From Vandiemenella viatica (taxonomy: Eukaryota > Arthropoda > Insecta > Orthoptera > Morabidae), in contig CM061918.1 in the NCBI GenBank assembly GCA_031002005.1, positions 38,878,947 through 38,942,946 of the forward strand: a stretch of DNA of 64,000 nucleotides, read 5' to 3'. The notes under the pieces are model-generated. The model was given only the letters and a program-made list of their open reading frames with translations. It was not told the DNA's origin and searched no databases. Below are positions 12,000 to 23,639 of this stretch, one piece after another. Every line of letters starts with the position of its first letter. Within the stretch, counting starts at the first letter, position 1. Position numbers and translations under genes: made by a program.

Positions 12000-12560
12000 A
12001 TGGAGCGTACGCTCCGGTGGCAATTGCCCTATACACCCACCTTACCCTCCCCTTTCCTGCACCCTCCTACATTTTTGTTCTACAATTTCAACTTTCAATT
12101 CCTTCAACATTTTTGGTAAATTATTCATCATTTCACTTGGTAACTTATTCCAATCCCTAACATCCTTACCTAAAATAGAGAATCCTTGTGCCTGAAAACG
12201 AGTGCCAGCTTGTGGTCATGGTCATCTTTCCCCTTCCATGCATTACTTTTCATTCTTACACCAATATCATTCTATGCCTCATCACCAACATATGCCTTGT
12301 ACACTCCCACAACCCTCTTCACCCTCCTTCTGTCTTCCAGTGAATCCCATATCTTTTACAGATTGCGTTCTGCGGTAATTTCCAGGAACAAATCTAACAG
12401 CCCTTTTTTGAATCCCCTCCAATTCCTGTATCTGATACCCAAAATGTGAGCCCATACTACTCTACCATATTCAAGCAACAGTCTGACCAAAATTTGTAAC
12501 CCAATTCCTTTAGTTCTCTCATACATCCCCTCATCACTTTCTCCAATAGTCATTACTGAT
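12000..12560 (-). pseudogene. LINE 3' end relic
   Basis: Minus-strand frames read LLLEYGRVVWAHILG..., then a charged stretch, then DVRDWNKLPSEMMNNLPKML and a stop at about 12040. Y-G-x-V-x-W followed much later by D-W-N-x-L-P is the end of ORF2 in CR1/L2-type and related non-LTR elements. A GC-rich 3' end containing GGAGCGTACGCTCC (a perfect palindrome, about 12003-12016) follows. Confidence 0.6.
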
Positions 12561-12834
12561 AAGACAGAGAGTGTGTGTGTGTATCAGCCTGACTGAAGTT
12601 TTACTTGTTAGATTTAGCCAAGTAGATGCCTGCCTCTGGTTATTGGCTTTTTTGATGTGATAGTTTTTGATGTCATGTTTGTAATTAATGATTATTAAAA
12701 CTTCAATTTGTGTTTTTACAGCTGGGTGTTGACAGTAGTTTCCGCAATGTTTGGTGAATGTGGAATTGTAATATATTTTACTACTTTTTTTATATTCTTT
12801 GCATTCAGTTTGGAATTGTATTCCTTCCATTCTC

Positions 12835-13470
12835 AACAATTTTTTTCTTAAAATTTTCTCTCTGTTGCTTCTTCCTCACTGAATCCAGGTTGTTGTTGAT
12901 TTTTGTTCCAAAGATGTCTGAAGCTCCATTTGGTTAACCTGTAGTCATCCAATCTATATAAATGTCTGAAAATTGCAACGTCTCTTGGGTATTAATTCAT
13001 TGTTTTTTCTGAGTTGAGATATATTTGAATATTACTTCTTAATTTCCCGCATTCTGTAGTTCTTAGTAAACCAAATACTTTACATATAATTCTTCCTTTT
13101 AGAACTTATAATTTGTGCAACTTGTATTTCAGTATTAGATATTTACTTGAATAAAGACATTCTGATATGACTAGTGTGGTGTCTTTTGAGAGTTTTAGTT
13201 AAGCACTTTTTGTTCTAGATATTTCTGATTGTGAGACGTGATATTTTCATCTTGTGCACCCCTTCTTCTACAGCAAATTTTTTCTAAACCAATTTCCTGA
13301 ATTATTTCCCCCAAATATTTGAACTTCTTTACACTATTTATTTGACCATCTGTTACTAGGACTTCAGGATCATTTTTTATATTTGTCATATCCCCCCCCC
13401 CCCCCCCCCCCGAGATTTTTCAACCTTCATTTTGTGGGTTTATTCCTCTATGAGATTGACTTGTATTTCT
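12835..13470 (-). pseudogene. LINE reverse transcriptase tail relic
   Basis: Contains VTDGQINSVKKFKYLGEIIQ: the F-K-Y-L-G block follows the reverse transcriptase core in many insect LINEs. Downstream in other frames are residues like GRIICKVFG and YRLDDYRLTKWSF, matching the R-K-I-L-R-K-I-F-G and G-H-[IL]-x-R-M blocks of the same family type. There are several frameshifts. A run of 20 C at 13391-13410 interrupts the sequence. It is separate from the relic at 12000-12560, whose tail motifs differ. Confidence 0.55.
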
Positions 13471-14291
13471 GAGTTTGTCAAGTTTTCAGAGTATATGGCA
13501 AAGAGCATTTAAAAATGCTAGACAGTTTATTTCAACATCCTCGTTCTTTCTGACCAGTGTTATTGGTGGCAGCTTTTATTTTTCATACCAAATTCTCATT
13601 ATTTTCTCCAAGATGCAGTTCAAGTGGAATGAAGATAAACCATCAGCAATGAATAAGGAAAGGGAGCTAGTGGATCATGAAAGGATTCATCCATTATATG
13701 GACATTTACGGCACAGGCAAAGACTGAAGTAATAAGAAAATCAAAGGAACTTACGACTACAACTGTAAATGTCAGGTTACAATTGTGGGAAGTTATGTAT
13801 CCCTCCCTCTGGCTGGGGAAGGTTGTATGAAACTTTACCCCCTGGCTACAAGGGGTGGCTGATATGCTGATATGGAAGTTTCTGAATAGGCTGAATTCAG
13901 GAGTGGCCAGATCCAAGATTAATCTAACAAGATGGATTTATAGTAAGGTTGATAATATCAAGAGTGACTAGAGAGAATCAGACTGTTTGCCACATGCCCC
14001 AGTGTTAACTGTGTCGAAACTCCTGCACAGAAGTTGACTTAAATGAGGACTTGGAAAATGTACTTGAACTGGTTACGTTTTGGTCTAGTACAAATTCATG
14101 CTTGTTATTGTGAAAATAAATAAAATAGTAATAGAGATTGTAATGATAATATTAGTGGTTGCCTGGTCTTACGATAATGTTCTCAGTAATGTGATGCTGC
14201 CTAGCTCAATGATTGTTAAGCTTGCAGGATCTTTTATGTTCATAATTCATAACACGATTGGCTTTACAGATCACTATAGATTTATTCACAT
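13471..14291. other. Intron, nothing recognised
   Basis: Open frames on both strands at about 13475-13916 lack known motifs. Confidence 0.4.
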
Positions 14292-14301
14292 CCTCTTATA
14301 A

Positions 14302-14536
14302 TTTTAACTGCTTAACGTCTTCTATAACAACTAGGTCTTTAGAGACGGGAAAGGATGGGGGCAAGGAATGGGAAGGAATTCGGTCATGGTCTTTTGAAGG
14401 AAGCATCCCGGCATTCACCTGGAGTGATTTGGGGAAACCATGGAAAACCCAAATCTGATACCCGGACGGGGATTCGAACCGCAGTCCTCCCGAATGCGAG
14501 GCCAGAACACTAGCTGTTACACCACCACGCTCGGTC
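14302..14536 (-). mobile_element. tRNA-derived SINE, copy 3 (family A)
   Basis: Flanked by the 10-bp direct repeat CCTCTTATAA (14292-14301 and 14537-14546). The minus strand shows a tRNA-like head ending in B-box GGTTCGAATCC, then GGTTTCCCCAAATCACTCCA and the GGCCATGG-like block (here CATGACC) in the same order as the copy at 7853. It has no A-tail to speak of. Confidence 0.85.
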
Positions 14537-15095
14537 CCTCTTATAAGTTTCTACATCACCACTAACAGTTATTTTAGTTAATTCACCATGGATAAGGCAC
14601 ATCATACTTCTTCTCTTACAACTGCAGGTTCTCACCACACATGAGTTTGACAACACGACACGTTTTACCATGACACAAATTACTGGTAGCTCACAGTTCT
14701 TCCCAAGCACACTAACAAAACTGCATCATGCTGCTTTCTTCCAAGCAACTTCATACTCAAACATAGAAACCATATCGTGCAATCCTCATACACTCGACGT
14801 GTTCGCCTATTGGCTCAACTTCACATGACTGCCAGCTTCAGACTTCTTACAACAATCACTCAACTGTTTCTACACTGTGCACTTCCATGCTCAACAATGC
14901 TTTATGATAAACTGAGGCTTTACAAACCGTTAACTACACTTAAATTAATTATTTGGCTCTTCTATTTTTCAAAATGTTTTGTTAATTTTAAATATTACCC
15001 CAAGCACATTAAATTCACGACTGTCTCTTCATTCCTTCCGTATATTGACTGATCTAATACTGTCTTGTAACAAGACTTCTAATGCAGAAGACTGT

Positions 15096-15360
15096 GCCTT
15101 AGTTTGTGTAAAGGCTGATCCAAATCCTGTACATCAGATGAAGGTTGAAATCACAGTCCCATATATGCTCTGCAGGTGACAAGTGAAATGATCTGACAGG
15201 GCAAAGCAAAGTGTAGATAGGATGAAGGCAATTCTTAGAAACACACTCCATACATAGGCTGGCATTATCCTGCTGAAAAATTGTCCATTGTAGCTGGGCT
15301 ATGAAGGGAAGGAAGGTTCTAGAATCTATTAGACGTATCAATGTCATCAATGGTCACATA
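15096..15360 (-). pseudogene. Tc1-like transposase relic
   Basis: The minus frame has WTIFQQDNASLCMECVSKN followed by HLSPAEHIWD. These are the second catalytic block (F-x-Q-D-N-A) and the S-P-[DA]-x-x-x-[IV]-E-H-x-W block of Tc1-type DDE transposases; the usual S-P-D-L-x-P-I-E-H-V-W-D is damaged, so the third acidic residue is lost. Upstream and downstream parts are not recognisable. Confidence 0.65.
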
Positions 15361-16956
15361 ACAACTGCCAGGAAGAAGGAAGGGAAGTTGTTCACCAAAC
15401 CATGATGGTGCCAGTTTTGGCAACACATCACTCAACAATGAATTCTGAATTTGCGCACTGTACAGTTTTTCTTACATACTCTAAATATGAAGGTTATCAG
15501 ACTTCAGACAAAACCTGGTTTGCCACTGAATAAAATGCACTGCCACTACAAAGTAATTCATGCCACCATCTTACGAGAAATTTGCAGAAAAATTCACTGA
15601 TATTGAAGCTTCAATTTAAGACGATGTTGGGCAGATAAAAAAGCAAGTATTCTTTTGCAAATTGCCTTGCAATAGTGCATGTGGAAACAGAGCCCTCTAA
15701 TAATGCCATAGGATGTATCTAGACAATAGAAAAAAAGACACCAAATATAAAGTTTGTACATATTGGACAGTGAAACAATCCTCCCTTCTGGTGGTCTTCA
15801 TTAATTGTCAAAAACCCAAATAAGTGTTCCCTCATAATCCTACTGCTCCCAATACCATCACACAGCATGTTCACAACAGTCCAGGTGGCAGACAATTTGT
15901 TGGAACAATTTGACTTCTTTCAAACTTTGTAAATGGTGTCTACCTGGGTCAACTGTATTCCTATTCACTGATACTTGCCTTAAAAACACTCCAACTATTT
16001 TGCCCACAAATTTGTCTTAACACTGACCATGTTGTAAGAATCCTACTATCTCTCTTGGTAGTTCTATGCATGTATTGTTGCCAAATTAAAATTAGTTTAA
16101 ATATTACATGGGATGGTTCTGTGCTCAAATTTCCATCCCTTTTGCATAATTTTTTTCAATAATTTTATAATGGTGATTGTAGAGTACTGAAACACACTTA
16201 AGAGGAAACTACATTGTAGACGGTAGGATTACATTAGGCAAAACTTTCTAAGGCTAAAACCATAATGGCTGATATAGAAAAAAAAATGAAAACAATAATA
16301 ATATTCTTGGAGAGAAATAAATTAAAAACATACTGACAGTAGTTTCCATGTTACACTCTGCCACATAAGTGCAAGAGGAAATGGAGGGTGGCAAAAAAAT
16401 ACTGAATTGATAATTCTGAGAAATACTATCATAGGAAAAGGAGGAACATCACCAAAATAATGAATGTGAGAAGACATAAATATAAACACAAAATATTAAA
16501 TTTATACAAAGGTTGCCTTTTAAATTTTTACAAATAACCAACTATTGAGATGAGACATTTCTACTGATGTAAAATTTGTCATCGTTGACTCAATGGAAAT
16601 TGGTTTACTGCCATGGTGTATGATACCTCTCTTGTCAAATGACCCAATCCTCCCTACATGAATAAGGTGTTCAATACAAAATAATGTACCTTTGTATCTG
16701 TCACTTGTATTGTATACTTGTTGCAGCCCACCAGTCTCAACTCAGGTGAGTGATAGATTGTTTTTCCTATCCTTTATTATTTACATTATCCATCAGCTCA
16801 TTTGAGTTATTTATTATTGAAAATGTTTATCTATGTTTTTAGATTTATGCTGACTTAAAGATTGCAAACTAACAAAAAAGAATATCTGTGCGAAGTTTCA
16901 ATCAAATTACTGAAAAGGAATAACAATTTACTTGAATTATTTAAGAATGTACTTAC
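15361..16956. other. Intron, nothing recognised
   Basis: AT-rich stretch between a transposase relic and the NXF micro-exon. No coding pattern or repeat boundary was seen. The TAG-rich, pyrimidine-rich area just right of the micro-exon (16994-17010) is its acceptor site. Confidence 0.5.
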
Positions 16957-16993
16957 CAGCTTTTTTAGTCCTTTAAATGCCCTTGTCACTGAA
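16957..16993 (-). CDS. nxf1: NXF-family 37-nt micro-exon
   Basis: Very short exon: one base completes a serine codon begun in the previous exon, then twelve codons, SVTRAFKGLKKL. The acceptor is TTTCTAATTTTTCAG and the donor is the near-perfect GTAAGTAC. The peptide matches the NXF1 stretch YISAIRERFPKLLRLDG, and the D-G that completes it are the first two codons of the next exon at 10903. It is the cap of the LRR domain leading to the linker before the NTF2-like domain. It is too short for gene finders, but the match, both splice sites and the phase on each side agree. Confidence 0.85.
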
Positions 16994-17619
16994 CTGAAAA
17001 ATTAGAAATAAATCCCAAGTTACTTGAAATTTCCAAATAAAAAGTAAGTAATTAACGGCATGCACAATTTAAGATATAAACAAACTCACAAGATGACAAA
17101 GCATGTAGTTCTGATGGAAAGAGAAAAAGAAGAAAAGGGTGAGCTCACAAAAGCAGCTGAGAAGAAACACAAGTATAAAAACAGCCAAGATTTTTTAGAG
17201 ATGGCAGATTACAAGCAAAGCTAAAGACAAAGGTTCAAGTCTCATACATAGTATCACTTCAATTTTTGATTAAAATTTATTTAAACAAAAAATAAGCAAA
17301 TGAATAGTAACTTAAAAATAATAGCAAAATGCAAATGAAAGGGCAGTTTAGACCAAAGCAGTACAAGCATTCTGCGTGTGATACAAAAAATGTAAACCCG
17401 ACAGTACAGGTTTCCATGTAAGCATTCCAGCTTATTCACAAATGCCATCTCCCATTCTTCCAGAATGTCTTAATTTTGGTAAACCAAATGCTGTAACATG
17501 AATGTTAGATGCACTACAGTCTCGATATATCTCCACAAAAGCATTTGCCATCTTCTGTTAATTGTTATTTTTCTCAATATTGTGGGCTTCTACCTAATCT
17601 CTGATAGATCATCATCTGC

Positions 17620-17945
17620 AGTTTACAGCCTCTAGTCGGGTTTGCTTTGCACACAAACCTCTCCATCTTTTCATGAAATCTCCATTGGCAACTCGGTTCA
17701 GTCCTCTCTTTAATTCATCTAAACCATCTATACCTCGTTCTTCCTCTCAGCCATTTACTTTCTATCTTCTCATCATGTATAATCCCAGTACTGCTTCCAC
17801 ATTCTCTTAACCCATCTATACCATTTGAGTGTTGCCTACTCTATCCATTCCTGTAGATACTCATGTGTCACTATATCCATAATCCTTTCATTCCTTATCC
17901 AGTCCATTCTTGTGACCCTATTCAGTTACTGTTCATTCCGATCTT
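17620..17945 (-). pseudogene. LINE C-terminal relic
   Basis: Minus-strand frames give RMDWIRNERI, then LKWYRWVKRM, aligning with the L-K-W-[FY]-G-H-V-x-R-M motif near the end of ORF2 of several insect LINE families, followed by basic proline/arginine-rich residues and CVQSKPD. It has stops and frameshifts. The flank 16994-17619 has nothing recognisable. Confidence 0.5.
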
Positions 17946-18014
17946 GCTACAAACCTTTCCTTATCCATTGCTGTTTCTAAAATAAACTATTTATAACATC
18001 AAGTAAATCTTATT

Positions 18015-18607
18015 AAACTAAGGAAAAAGGAAACTACTTTAGGCAATATATTTGCAAGGAAAGAGAAAATGACTCATCACTCACCAAAGTTGATGGCAGC
18101 GACGAGAGAAGAACATATATCACAAACACACAAATAAACTCAATATTTCGGTTATTAAACCTTATTCATGACGGAGAAAATGAGTCATGAGGCTCGGGAG
18201 GTGTGCACACGCCGAGGGTTGCTACATGACTAGGTGGATTATCAATATTGGCGGTGGGACTGAGATATTGTATATAAATATGTAAATCGCTGATAGTGGT
18301 AAAAATAATAGTATACCAAAAAAAAGGGGGGGAATTAAGTAAATAAATATGGACAGATTTCTACCACCATCTGTGATTTACATATTTATATACAATATCT
18401 CAGTACCACCGCCATATTGATAATCAACCTAGTCATGTAGCAACCCTCAGCGTGTGCACACCTCTGGAGCTTCATGACTAATCTTCTCCGTCATGAATAA
18501 GGTTTAACAACCAAAATATTGAGTTTATTTGTGTGTTTGTGATATATGTTCTTCTCTCGTCGCTGCCTTCAACTTTGGTGAGTGATGAGTCATTTTCCCT
18601 TTACTTG
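18015..18607. mobile_element. Foldback insertion 1, long inverted repeats
   Basis: A 593-bp insertion flanked by the 15-bp direct repeat CAAGTAAATCTTATT (18000-18014 and 18608-18622). After a 38-bp unpaired left tail, two arms of about 250 bp (18053 to about 18300; about 18360 to 18607) are inverted copies with scattered differences and a spacer of about 60 bp. The right arm runs exactly to the target duplication. An arm block TGAATAAGGTTTAACAACC then AAAATATTGAGTTT occurs in both. Long duplication plus inverted arms and a one-sided tail suggest a Penelope-like terminal-repeat insertion rather than a cut-and-paste MITE. It has no coding capacity. Confidence 0.75.
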
Positions 18608-18839
18608 CAAGTAAATCTTATTTATCATATGACTGTATGTAATGAATAACAATTCATAAGTTTAATCAACAAAGTACTACAGAAAAATTTAATACATATA
18701 AGAACAAGTTTGATATTCAAATATTCTCTAATCCCAGGAGTGAAAGCTTCAATTGTTCGATAGAAGGTTGTGTAGGGTAATCTGAAAACTGTCGACTCTT
18801 ACATTCCCCATCAGAGCTCCATGTCAACCATAATTTGTC

Positions 18840-19445
18840 TGGATTATTATTATTATTTTTTTAACGATGTATGCATTTTGCTAGGGTAGTTAAAAGGTTT
18901 GGCTGGATTGTTAGCTTCAAAGATGAGATGCCACATATCTGGAACTTGCTCTGTCCACTGAATTAGTAAAGATATTTTGCTATCATACCCATTTTCAATG
19001 AGATTTTTGGCAGGGACTATAGGAGGATGCTAGAGTTATGCCTCACTATTCCTGATGAGTAGGAAAATATATACTAGTTCTCTTCAATGTTTCCATAAGT
19101 CGGCAATAGAGCCTGCTGATAACAGATAAGATGGTTGAATATTGGTAACCAATAATTTGTAGTAGACTTGATGGTTCCTGATGTTATACGCATATTCTGG
19201 TTTATCACAATGTCTAGTTCCTTAACATAAGCACTGTACATCCATATAGTGCTATAACATTCAACTGCAAAGTATACAAGAATCAATGCTGATATATAAA
19301 GTGTTGTTTCAGAACAAGAGAGCTGTATTGTTACTCCCAAATGCCTCGGAGTTGGATTGTAATGTACGGTAGAGCCATTTATATAAACAATGTATGCTAT
19401 CAGGAAATCTAATAAATAATATAACAAGCCTCCAATCAAAATTAA
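18840..19445 (-). pseudogene. LINE ORF2 C-terminal relic
   Basis: Minus-strand frame with YNPTPRHLGVTIQLSCSE, ALILVYFAVECYSTIW and NQNMRITSGTIKSTTNYWLP. This is the post-RT region ([LV]-G-V-T-[IL], then A-L-x-L-V-Y-x-x-A-E-Y-x-x-x-x-W, then M-R-x-[IL]-S-G-T-[LI]-[RK]-S-T) seen in a common group of arthropod LINEs. A further frame left of 19074 continues it. An A-run at 19444-19456 follows the open frame on its 5' side. Confidence 0.65.
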
Positions 19446-20408
19446 AAAAAAAAAAAACAGCCAGAATTAAATAGTTCATTAAGTAGATTTAAAAGAAAAA
19501 AATGACAAAACTGGATCAATGATGAATAAGATTTTCCTAAATTTATGTAACATTCACAGGAAGGCGTATAAAAAAGCATTTAGATTATTCTTGTTGTTAT
19601 ATATTTTCCATAAGAAAACATACGTTATTTAGTTTACATTTATTTTAGCCAACAAGAGCGAAAATAAAAGAAAGACATCAGGTATTAGAGAGAGAGAAGA
19701 TTGCAAAATGCATTACAATATTCTGAGAACAAAAATGCCCAATCAAAAGTAAACAAAAAAGAATAAATAGATTATGTTAACTAATGGATATTATTTAGAT
19801 ACATTAAAACTAACACACCAAAGTCAATCAGCTTATTTAAAACATAAATAGTGGATAATACAACTGTTGATCGGTACATTTGGCTACAAGCATAGACTTC
19901 ACTGATAATGGCAAGAACTATCCATTGTACAAGTGCTTTCTGTTCCAGTTACTATCAACAGGTAGATATTTTCAGTGTTAATTGCCATCAGCAGAAAGAG
20001 TCAAAAGTTGATATCGACCCTGGTTCCACCTTACATATGATGTTTGTTAAGGTGGGGGGGGGGGGGGGGAGAGGAACTGTGGCCATCAAGAGATGCCTGG
20101 CAGATGTGAAATGTCAAAACTGATGTTTATTGAAAGAATTTATAATTAACGAAAAACAATAAATAAATATGGACTAAAATAAATAAAACAGAGTTTCATT
20201 AATAAAATAAATATATTTTTGTTGTTGTTATTATTATTATAATACAGACTTTTTCCCAATGCAGTTACAGAATATTATTTGATGTATCTTTTGTGATTTC
20301 TACAATAATAGCTGTTGAAGGTATATAAGATGGTACTAAAGAAATGGTTGGGTGATGGTAACTGAATTATGTAACAAAAGTATTAGGCATGACATCATCA
20401 AGGTATCT
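19446..20408. other. AT-rich intron, nothing recognised
   Basis: Only a G-run (20055-20069) stands out. Confidence 0.5.
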
Positions 20409-21912
20409 TGTAAATACAGCCTCGATTGTTGTTCCACTTTTAAACTAACCTGGAATAGGGTAATCCATTATTATCCAATTTGTAAACAATCGATTTTTGT
20501 TACATGATAATTTCACTAATTCCCAACACTTTTCGAAGCAGTAATTTTATAATAATAATAATCAGAAAGAGAGTTAAATTAACTAAAATTCAGTAGTGTA
20601 AATAAAGTAAATAAAAGTTTTAAACACTTCGATAGACACTCTTGCACTTTCAACATTTTTAATCACGTTTTCAATAATTTCTCGAACTAAAAAGTAAATT
20701 TCCTGAAAGAACGAAAAATCTAGTATAACATACTAAAGTTTCAAAATATTCCATGCAGTAGAACAAATATTAAACCAATTTTCAAGTTATTTCGTCATAA
20801 ACCAAAATGTGGTAGTTTTTTTTTTAAATTAAACTGTAGTCAAACCAGAACATTTCCGTAAATAAAACCGCTGTTGAAACACCTAGGAATATTCAAAGAG
20901 AACTCAGCCAATATAACTTTTTCAGTATAAACAACACTTGAATAATTATTAAAAAGAAACAGGTTTTTACGTTATGGAGTCTCGACAATTCCAAACACGA
21001 TTTTTGTTAAATAGATAACTTTACTAATACACCACTGATATTAATAAAAAATTACACCTTTGAAATCAGGAGCAAACATAGAACACATTGACACTAATTT
21101 TGTTTTGATAATTTGTAATCCAGCAGGGACGACTAAAAAGCTGCACAAATCGGGGGTTCACTAACTGTTTTACGGAAACTAATTACTATTGCGCTCTCAT
21201 AATTAATTCATTTACAAGAAAGATAATTATTTTAGAATTTTTGCTAAATAATTTTTATAAACCTTAAAAGCCAGACTACACATGGTTAAATTTTCAACAC
21301 ATTCTATAATCACAACTTTTTAGACTATTTTTTGGTAAGCAGTAGAACACATCTATCATGCGGCTGAGGGTATAAATTGCGATCTCAGCGTCTGTATACG
21401 GGAATGTTGTGTGTAGTGGATCTGCGCTAGTATGTTTAGTCGGGTCGTTATGTGTGTGCCGGTTAGACCAAGAGGATAGCCGGTAACGGCTGAACTATAC
21501 GATGGACACCTCTCGGCGACTTGAGTTAGCATTTGACTATGGACATATAAATTTTCCAATGGGGTTAAGTCAGTAAATTCTTCCTCTTCACGACTTGTAA
21601 TTTTTGGAAATGTTTAGTTCGATTGCCTACTCAACTGTAACGGCTATTTTTCAAAATGTGACTTTAATAAACTTCTAATTTTTCATCAAAGTGGATTTCG
21701 ACATGCTTTAATAGTTGACAGTAACCTTTCCTCAGCTTTTGGTTCAAATAAGCTTTGTGGCGGCTGATAAGCTTTACAGTTGAGGTATCCAGGATAGCAC
21801 ATGGTCATTTAAATTTATTAATACAAATTCAGAGTAACTTTTAACAAGTCAATATTCAGTTGAGGTGACGAAACCTATACTCCACCATGGTATACTGGTT
21901 TTGCACCTTACA
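20409..21912 (+). mobile_element. Solo LTR, copy 2 (TGTAAG...CTTACA family)
   Basis: Diverged copy of the LTR at 5562-7269, starting TGTAAATACAGCC and ending GCACCTTACA. Shared blocks in the same order include GGGTAATCCATTATTATCCA, AATATTCCATGCAGTAGAAC and GTTCGATTGCCTACTCAACT. It lacks about 190 bp near its start. The target duplication is unclear (ATCT left, AATT right), so it is probably older or slightly trimmed. Confidence 0.75.
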
Positions 21913-22046
21913 AATTCTCTCCCTTAATCCATTTTAACTTGAGAAGCACATATATCACCAACACCTGCTTGGGTAACATTAGGTTCACCCGCATTTTGCT
22001 ATGCATGTGTATTGGACATTTTACTGCAGCCTGCACTTCATCATTT

Positions 22047-22301
22047 TTAATTTTTTTGTTTCTTCTTGGCCACTTGATCGTCAGCGTCCCTCATTTTTAA
22101 TCTCAATAACAATGTCACCAATTTAAAATCTTTAAGCACTTCAGACAATGTTCTTTTGAAAACAAAAGGCGGCGGAAAAGGCATGATGGCGTAAGAGAAC
22201 GTAATGTCATTTCCAGTCACAGCATACAACTCGGTCTTACCCCCAAGGTGAACCAATGTCTCACATAAAAAAAAAAAAAAAAAACTTTCTGAATCACACA
22301 A
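22047..22301 (-). CDS. Unrecognised protein fragment
   Basis: An open frame of which about 65 residues look like real protein (LGGKTELYAVTGNDITFSYA, then PFPPPFVFKRTLSEVLKDFK and a lysine-rich end KKKQKN). The first residues come from a T-run. On this strand the T-run followed by ATGTGAG could serve as a splice acceptor, so this could be a terminal exon of a gene nested in the NXF intron, or a 5'-truncated retrocopy of a host mRNA. I do not recognise the family. Confidence 0.3.
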   Translation of the reverse strand: MCDSESFFFFFLCETLVHLGGKTELYAVTGNDITFSYAIMPFPPPFVFKRTLSEVLKDFKLVTLLLRLKMRDADDQVAKKKQKN

Positions 22302-22529
22302 CTACTGTATGTCTTAGCAATGTGTAGAATGAAGCACTTCCTTCATCAACTTCAAAGTAACCCAATTTTTAGTTGGATGGTTGATAATTGTTATAGCTCT
22401 AATGTTATTGAAAACATGGTGTTTTAGTGTCTGTGGGTGATTATTTTAATGTGCAATTTATAGTAGTTATGATGTAATATGAAGTTTGGATAAAATTGAG
22501 GAAAACATCCATTTCATCATTTTAAATTT

Positions 22530-23065
22530 TGATGATGGCAGATCATGTTATGCTCTAGGATATATGCAATGTTACAAATGGTTTACCAAATCCAAAAGTG
22601 CTCCTCAGTCAATTCAAAACAACCCTTAACAAGAAAGGCCCTCTGCCTCAAATAATGAAAGTCAAGACTCTGGTGTGGGCAAGCTGTCGTCTGACTGTCA
22701 GAGAACTTGTAGAAGAGACCAGGATGTCAGCAAAGTCTGCCATGATATTTTGACCGAAAAATTGATTACACACTAAACAATAATACAAAATATTGTAACA
22801 GGAAACGATACTTCAGTTTATAGGTATGGCGTTGACACAAAATTTCACGCATCACAGTAGGTCGGTAAAAAATCTCTTGAAAAGAAAAGAGCAAGACTGT
22901 CTCAATCCCATGTAAAAGTGATGCTCACCGTTTTCCCCCCCCTTTCTTTTTCTACCCAGATTTCAGAATAAATATCGTAATTTTTTTTCTTGAAGGTTAA
23001 ACAGTTGAAGGTATTTTGCAAGCACAAAGAGAATATGGTTGTGAAAATTCACAGTTCCATCATCA
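22530..23065 (+). pseudogene. mariner transposase relic
   Basis: Broken + frames: VWASCRLTVRELVEETRMSA (the helix-turn-helix region), then GNDTSVYRYGVDTKFHASQ in place of the mariner TGDExWVxxYDxETKxQSxQ catalytic block, then KRARLSQSHVKVMLTVF. The first catalytic aspartate is kept (GND) but the glutamate is lost. The C-terminal half is absent. No inverted repeats were found. Confidence 0.7.
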
Positions 23066-23280
23066 CTAAAATAAACTGTACTTTGTTATTACAATATTTT
23101 GCTATTACAATATTTTCCCTCTAATCTATTTAAGCAAAAATGAAATGCTGTAAGACCAGAGACTTTCCTGGAAAATAATTGCAATAAAGTCTCCACAGGT
23201 GTACCACCAGATTGTGTTATGGAAACATAATATTTCGACCACTAGTTATGTCACCTTTCTCAGGTGCGAAAACATCTGTA

Positions 23281-23560
23281 CTGGTCAGCTGCCCGACAGA
23301 TACTGAGTATACAGTATCTCTACTGGTTGGCTGACCGACAGATACTGAGTATACAGTATATCTACTGGTCGGCTGACCGACAGATACTGAGTATACAGTA
23401 TCTCTACTGGTCAGCTGACCGACAGATACTGAGGATACAGTATATCTACTGATCAGCTGACAGACAGATACTGAGTATACATTATCTCTACTGGTCGGCT
23501 GACCGACAGATACTGAGTATACAGTATCTCTAGTGGTCGGCTGACCAACAGATGCTGAAC
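23281..23560. repeat. 42-bp minisatellite, about 6.5 copies
   Basis: Tandem units of 42 bp, each with CTGACCGACAGATACTGAGT followed by ATACAGTATCTCTACTGGTC. Copies differ at a few sites. Because 42 is a multiple of three, frames stay open on both strands and give a 14-residue peptide repeat; this is a by-product, not a gene. Each unit contains two short inverted repeats (GGTCGGCTGACC; GATACTGAGTATACAGTATC). Confidence 0.9.
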
Positions 23561-23639
23561 AAGTCTTTGAGAGGAAAGACAAGATCTTCGATCAAGATAT
23601 CTTCTGCAAACAGTTTGTACAGACTCATGGCAGAACTAC

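Noticed and set aside
20409..21912. Target duplication for solo LTR copy 2
   Set aside because: Flanks read ATCT and AATT, which do not match; the copy is identified by sequence, not by duplication.
23281..23560. CRISPR array
   Set aside because: Units are contiguous with no unique spacers, and the context is eukaryotic.
23217..23582. Protein with SVGQPTSRDTVY repeats
   Set aside because: Translation of the 42-bp minisatellite; the frame is open only because the period is a multiple of three.
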